Shown piece by piece: positions 12,977-16,212 of a stretch of DNA of 16,212 nucleotides (within the stretch, counting starts at the first letter, position 1; every line of letters starts with the position of its first letter). A program made the position numbers and the translations under genes. The stretch lies in assembly GCA_030670165.1 (NCBI GenBank), contig DAOVCF010000019.1, positions 1 through 16,212 on the forward strand. Reading direction: 5' to 3'. This DNA is from Candidatus Stahliibacteriota bacterium. GTDB taxonomy: Bacteria; Hydrothermota; Tepidihabitantia; B3-TA06. Below the pieces are notes generated by a model. The model saw only the letters and a list, made by a program, of their open reading frames with translations. It ran no database searches and was not told the DNA's origin.

Positions 12977-13982
12977 GGAGCAAGTATACATATCAACTGC
13001 GGAGCGCTCCGGGGCGCTATACGCAGGGCTTATAGGCAATAAGTTGACGCAAGCCGGAGCCGAGGTCGTCTGGCCAGGCTCACTTGAAGAAGGTGATGCA
13101 CCTGTAGGATTTGCGGCAGGGATAGGAGGCGCATGGGAAGCCCTGGTAAGGATGAAGCGTATAGAACGCGAGGTGCGCAGGCTGAAACCGGACGTCTTTC
13201 TGGCGGTCGCCTGGTCCGAGCCGAACACGATACTCGGATTGAGGCTTAGGGACATGAAGGGGATGCGTCGGGTGTTCTTCGCCCCGCCCCAGCTGTGGGC
13301 ATGGGGCCGGTTCCGGGCGACACTCCTGCGGAAAGGCTACGACGCACTCCTTTGCCTTTATCCAAGACAGGTCGCTTTCCTGGGCTCCCTCGGACTCCCG
13401 GCACGCTTTACAGGCAACCCGTTGGTCGAACACCTCAAACAATATCCGGATAAAAAAACAAAAGCTCCAAAAGATTCAAGAGTCATAGCCCTGCTTGCAG
13501 GCAGCAGGCCGTCTGAGCAATCAAGGCACAGGACGCTGCTCGAAGGTTTCAGGGACGCCTGGAGGCGGCTCTACCCAAAAGACAGAGCTATATGGCTCTT
13601 CCTTACAGAGGGTGAAGCAAGGAATGCAAACTTGCTTCTGGATACTCAAGACAAAGCGATAGGAGGCAAAGCGCGTTACCGAGCACTTTCAGATGCTGAT
13701 CTTGCAGTGGTGGCATCGGGCACGGCCTGTCTTGAGACCGCGCTCCTGGGAACCCCGCAGGTTGTATTCTATTCGCTGCCCAGGTTGGAGGTAGCACTCA
13801 TACGAACGCTTGCACGAGTTAAACGCTTCGCCCTGCCGAACGTGATCCTTGCAGAGGATGCGGTTCCCGAACTACTCAACCCATCTGTAGTGGACCTTGT
13901 TGAGGAGGCTGAATCAGCAATCGAAAAACCTGAGAGGAGTCGGGAGATTGCGATAAGGCTCAGGAAGGAACTCACCCCTTGA
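12945..13982 (+). CDS. lpxB: LpxB-like lipid-A-disaccharide synthase family glycosyltransferase
   Basis: The 345-residue protein has the GT19 landmarks: KPDVFLAV (about 82), VFFAPPQLWAWG (about 107; E. coli YVSPSVWAW), ARFTGNPLVEHL (about 150), ALLAGSRPSEQ (about 180, with the conserved Arg) and ADLAVVASGTACLETALLGTPQVVFY (about 250), then FALPNVILAEDAVPELL. LpxB joins UDP-2,3-diacylglucosamine and lipid X to make the lipid A disaccharide at the inner face of the cytoplasmic membrane. Two acidic residues differ. The N-terminal GEASGD-type motif reads AERSGA, and the Asp98 position of E. coli (VGIDAPDFN) is Ala (LAVAWSEPN) in a gap-free alignment. The protein may therefore be a divergent or functionally shifted homolog. 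TTG start supported by GAGGTGATCC. Confidence 0.75.
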   Translation: MPRSSRSKRVREQVYISTAERSGALYAGLIGNKLTQAGAEVVWPGSLEEGDAPVGFAAGIGGAWEALVRMKRIEREVRRLKPDVFLAVAWSEPNTILGLRLRDMKGMRRVFFAPPQLWAWGRFRATLLRKGYDALLCLYPRQVAFLGSLGLPARFTGNPLVEHLKQYPDKKTKAPKDSRVIALLAGSRPSEQSRHRTLLEGFRDAWRRLYPKDRAIWLFLTEGEARNANLLLDTQDKAIGGKARYRALSDADLAVVASGTACLETALLGTPQVVFYSLPRLEVALIRTLARVKRFALPNVILAEDAVPELLNPSVVDLVEEAESAIEKPERSREIAIRLRKELTP

Positions 13983-14009
13983 CAATTTCAAAACTTTGCT
14001 TAGCATAAT
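13979..14009 (+). promoter_or_regulatory. Possible promoter of the FG-GAP protein gene
   Basis: TTGACA (13979-13984), overlapping the LpxB-like stop codon, is followed after 19 nt by CATAAT (14004-14009). The boxes are good but the spacer is 2 nt longer than ideal. Confidence 0.4.
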
Positions 14010-14056
14010 TCAGCAAGCAACATCGAGAGAAGCTCTATAAATAAAAAGGAGGTAGA

Positions 14057-16162
14057 ATGAAAGTTTTTTCTATTCTGATCCCAGGTCTTATTCTGATTGC
14101 AGTCCCGCCCTTGGCCGCAGCCAACTGGTGGGTAGAAACCACTCAGGAGGATTTCGTAGATGGCTCCTATAACTCCACACTTTACGCTGCCGATACAGGC
14201 GTAGCCGGGGACGGCGCTCTGGAGATGATCCACTGGCGGGATATCGATAAGGACGGAAATCTGGATCTGGTGATCTCCAACAACCGCAGCATGGATACCA
14301 TAGATCCAGGACCGGCATACTACGCTTACCACTACGATACCCGCACATTTGTAGATTCCCTTTTCAGTTACAACGGCTCAGGCAACCTGATCGTAGACTA
14401 CGACAACGACGGCAACCTCGACGTAGTCCTTTCAGCCTACGACGACGCTTTGGGCGCTACCAACATCAACTCACGTGTTTACTATGGGCCGGGCTTTGAC
14501 AGTGCTTCTGCAAAAACATTCCTTACCAACCAGGCGATGGCCGTAAGCGCGGCGGATCTGGATAAGGACGGTGATCTTGATCTCGTATTCTCGAACTACG
14601 CGGGTGGCAACGCGTCTATCTACTACCAGGGAACCGCCGCTCCACAGAATCTCGCCTGTGCGGCTAACTGCGGCAACGCCATAGCGGATCTGGACAAGGA
14701 TGGAAATCCGGACATCGTCCTCGCCGGACTGCAGGCAATCATCTACTACGGACCGGACTTTACATCCAATGACGTAATCGCGGGCATCGATTCGCTGACC
14801 GACGTGACAGCGGCTGACTTCGACGGCAACGACACATTGGACCTCGTATTCTCCGCCTGGGGAGATTCCGCCTACATTGTCTTCGGTCCTGACTACACCA
14901 CAGTTCTTGAGCTCTCCACCACAGAATCCCGCGGCGTCTCGGTAGCCGATCTCAACCGAGATGACGAGCTGGACATTGTTTTCTCAAACCTGGCTCCCCC
15001 AGGGTCGATCTATTACGGCCCTGACTACGGCATGGTTCCTTCCGAACCTCTTATGACCCACAGCGCGATGGGAAACGTAATAGGCGACTTTGACGGGAAT
15101 AGAACCCTTGACATCTGCTTCTGCAACTGGCTAGAGGATGACACCTTCGACACCTACTCATACATCTATCTTGGACCAGACCTCTCAGCCTACGACAGCC
15201 TCCTCACCCACGGCGCTCACATAAGCACCACGACCGACGCCGGCAACCCCTACGACCGAAGCGAAACCGAAATCTACGTGTCCTCGATCTTCGACGCGGA
15301 AGACAGCGTAGAGTGGGACTCCGTTCTCTACACCGCGGTGATACCATTCGGATCAGGCTTCATCCTTGAGGTTCAAACGGGCAACGTCCCTGATCCCGAC
15401 ACCACCTGGAGCGAATGGCTCCAGGTAGCTGACGTAGATACCCTGCCGGACAGCCTGGCATCACGGTATATCCGCTACAGAGCAACCTTCTCCACCGACT
15501 TCCTGCAGGCCCCCAGGCTTGAGGAGGTCGCAATCAGCTATCCAAGCGAAGGTGACGTGGCCCCGGAGAACATAATCTCACCCCTGCCGGAAGACGTAAC
15601 ACGTTGCGACACAAGGATTTTAATCGTGCAGGTACGCAACCTGGGCAACGCCGCCGAGACGTTCCCGGTTCACTGCCTGCTCGATAGCCTCGGAACAAAT
15701 AGATTCGACAGCACCCTGATGGCCGTTGACGTTGCTCCGGGTGACTCGGCTATACTGATCTTCGGCGGGATGTACTGCTGCCCGGGCGAGACCTTGTGGG
15801 TCATTACCGAGTTCGCTGGGGATTTGGTGCCTGAAAACGACACCCTTTTTGCCCATCTAGGTCCTGTGGCTATCCAGGAACGAACGGAAACCTATGAACT
15901 TGAGTTTGAGGTCTCACCTGCGTCCCAGGGCTTCAGCGTAGACTATACCCTGCCAGCAAACGAACGGATTGCCCTTGCCATCTATGACGCGACTGGCAGA
16001 ACGGTGAAGGTCCTGGATGAAGGGATGCGAAAGGCCGGAAGACACCGCCTCGCATGGGACGGCCGCGACTCCAAGGGACAACTCGTTTCTGCTGGCATCT
16101 ACTTCGTGCGACTTGAGAGGCAAACAAAGACCCTTACAAGGAAGATCGTCGTTGTTGATTAA
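14057..16162 (+). CDS. Secreted FG-GAP/VCBS repeat protein with C-terminal sorting-type domain
   Basis: A 701-residue protein. It has a signal peptide (MKVFSILIPGLILIAVPPLAAA) and then seven FG-GAP/VCBS repeats (about 60-355), each with a calcium-type loop: DIDKDGNLD, DYDNDGNLD, DLDKDGDLD, DLDKDGNPD, DFDGNDTLD, DLNRDDELD, DFDGNRTLD. These predict an integrin-like propeller. A linker region and a CARDB-like Ig segment (about 500-605, with VRNLGNAAETF) follow. The final domain (about 615-701), with YTLPANERIALAIYDATGRTVK, GRHRLAWDGRD and GIYFVRL, is of the FlgD-Ig/Por-sorting type that targets proteins to the outer surface in type IX-like systems. The start follows AAGGAGG. It is monocistronic, with its own likely promoter and terminator. 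The ligand is unknown. No secretion-system gene is in the window. Confidence 0.85.
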   Translation: MKVFSILIPGLILIAVPPLAAANWWVETTQEDFVDGSYNSTLYAADTGVAGDGALEMIHWRDIDKDGNLDLVISNNRSMDTIDPGPAYYAYHYDTRTFVDSLFSYNGSGNLIVDYDNDGNLDVVLSAYDDALGATNINSRVYYGPGFDSASAKTFLTNQAMAVSAADLDKDGDLDLVFSNYAGGNASIYYQGTAAPQNLACAANCGNAIADLDKDGNPDIVLAGLQAIIYYGPDFTSNDVIAGIDSLTDVTAADFDGNDTLDLVFSAWGDSAYIVFGPDYTTVLELSTTESRGVSVADLNRDDELDIVFSNLAPPGSIYYGPDYGMVPSEPLMTHSAMGNVIGDFDGNRTLDICFCNWLEDDTFDTYSYIYLGPDLSAYDSLLTHGAHISTTTDAGNPYDRSETEIYVSSIFDAEDSVEWDSVLYTAVIPFGSGFILEVQTGNVPDPDTTWSEWLQVADVDTLPDSLASRYIRYRATFSTDFLQAPRLEEVAISYPSEGDVAPENIISPLPEDVTRCDTRILIVQVRNLGNAAETFPVHCLLDSLGTNRFDSTLMAVDVAPGDSAILIFGGMYCCPGETLWVITEFAGDLVPENDTLFAHLGPVAIQERTETYELEFEVSPASQGFSVDYTLPANERIALAIYDATGRTVKVLDEGMRKAGRHRLAWDGRDSKGQLVSAGIYFVRLERQTKTLTRKIVVVD

Positions 16163-16181
16163 ACCGGAGTTAAAGAAGTTT

Positions 16182-16211
16182 GAGGCGAGGGGAGCTGGCT
16201 TCCCTCGCCTC
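16182..16211 (+). terminator. Hairpin terminator after the FG-GAP gene
   Basis: GAGGCGAGGG (16182-16191) and CCCTCGCCTC (16202-16211) form a perfect 10-bp GC-rich stem, extendable by G.T and A-T, with a 6-10-nt loop. It lies 20 nt after the stop codon. Any T tract would lie beyond the window edge. Confidence 0.75.
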
Positions 16212-16212
16212 G

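Overview
The window looks like chromosome from a diderm (Gram-negative-type) bacterium, probably an uncultured lineage. Supporting this are an Omp85/BamA-type barrel, a Wzi-like outer-membrane barrel, an LpxB-like protein, two lipoproteins with lipoboxes, and a secreted protein with a C-terminal sorting-type domain. The mix of DUF4837, FG-GAP/CARDB and a FlgD/Por-like C-terminal domain suggests an FCB-like group or a neighbouring candidate phylum such as WOR-3/Stahlbacteria. That placement is inference only. Genes are densely packed, with many 1-4 nt stop/start overlaps, GGAGG-type ribosome sites and clear TTGACA/TATAAT-like promoters.

Region 1 (1-4267, minus strand): a strong promoter (4240-4267) reads into tRNA-Ala(GGC). 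Thirty-seven nt later comes a TPR lipoprotein, then an HNH nuclease, a BamA/TamA-like barrel and a Wzi-like barrel that runs off the left edge. There is little room for another promoter, so the tRNA probably heads this envelope operon. Two of these genes (HNH and Wzi-like) have no ATG/GTG/TTG where the family N-terminus should start.

Region 2 (4268-6461): a membrane-anchored TPR protein with eight in-phase 120-nt repeats, flanked on both sides by gene-free DNA full of short repeats. Four copies of one exactly 36-nt element lie here (4311, 4403, 4462, and 6184 inverted). Each has a fixed GGGGTCCCCG head, a GCGAAGC mini-hairpin apex and a TGGGG tail; the middle of the stem differs between copies but stays paired. 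This is the most unusual signal in the window.

Region 3 (6428-9522, plus strand): a near-consensus promoter placed so that the GTG start of a JAB/JAMM metalloprotease lies at the expected transcription start (leaderless). The gene is followed by overlapping genes for a SAM methyltransferase and endonuclease Q (EndoQ, deaminated-base repair). This EndoQ ends in QLSLF, a textbook sliding-clamp-binding motif. A HIT-family nucleotide hydrolase/phosphorylase follows.

Region 4 (9624-13982, plus strand): an orphan antitoxin-like gene with its own promoter and a possible decayed toxin remnant, then recG, a DUF4837 lipoprotein and an LpxB-like protein, closely packed. The LpxB-like protein lacks two acidic residues conserved in E. 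coli LpxB, including the position of catalytic Asp98.

Region 5 (13979-16212): a monocistronic secreted FG-GAP repeat protein with a C-terminal sorting-type domain, followed by a strong hairpin terminator at the window edge.
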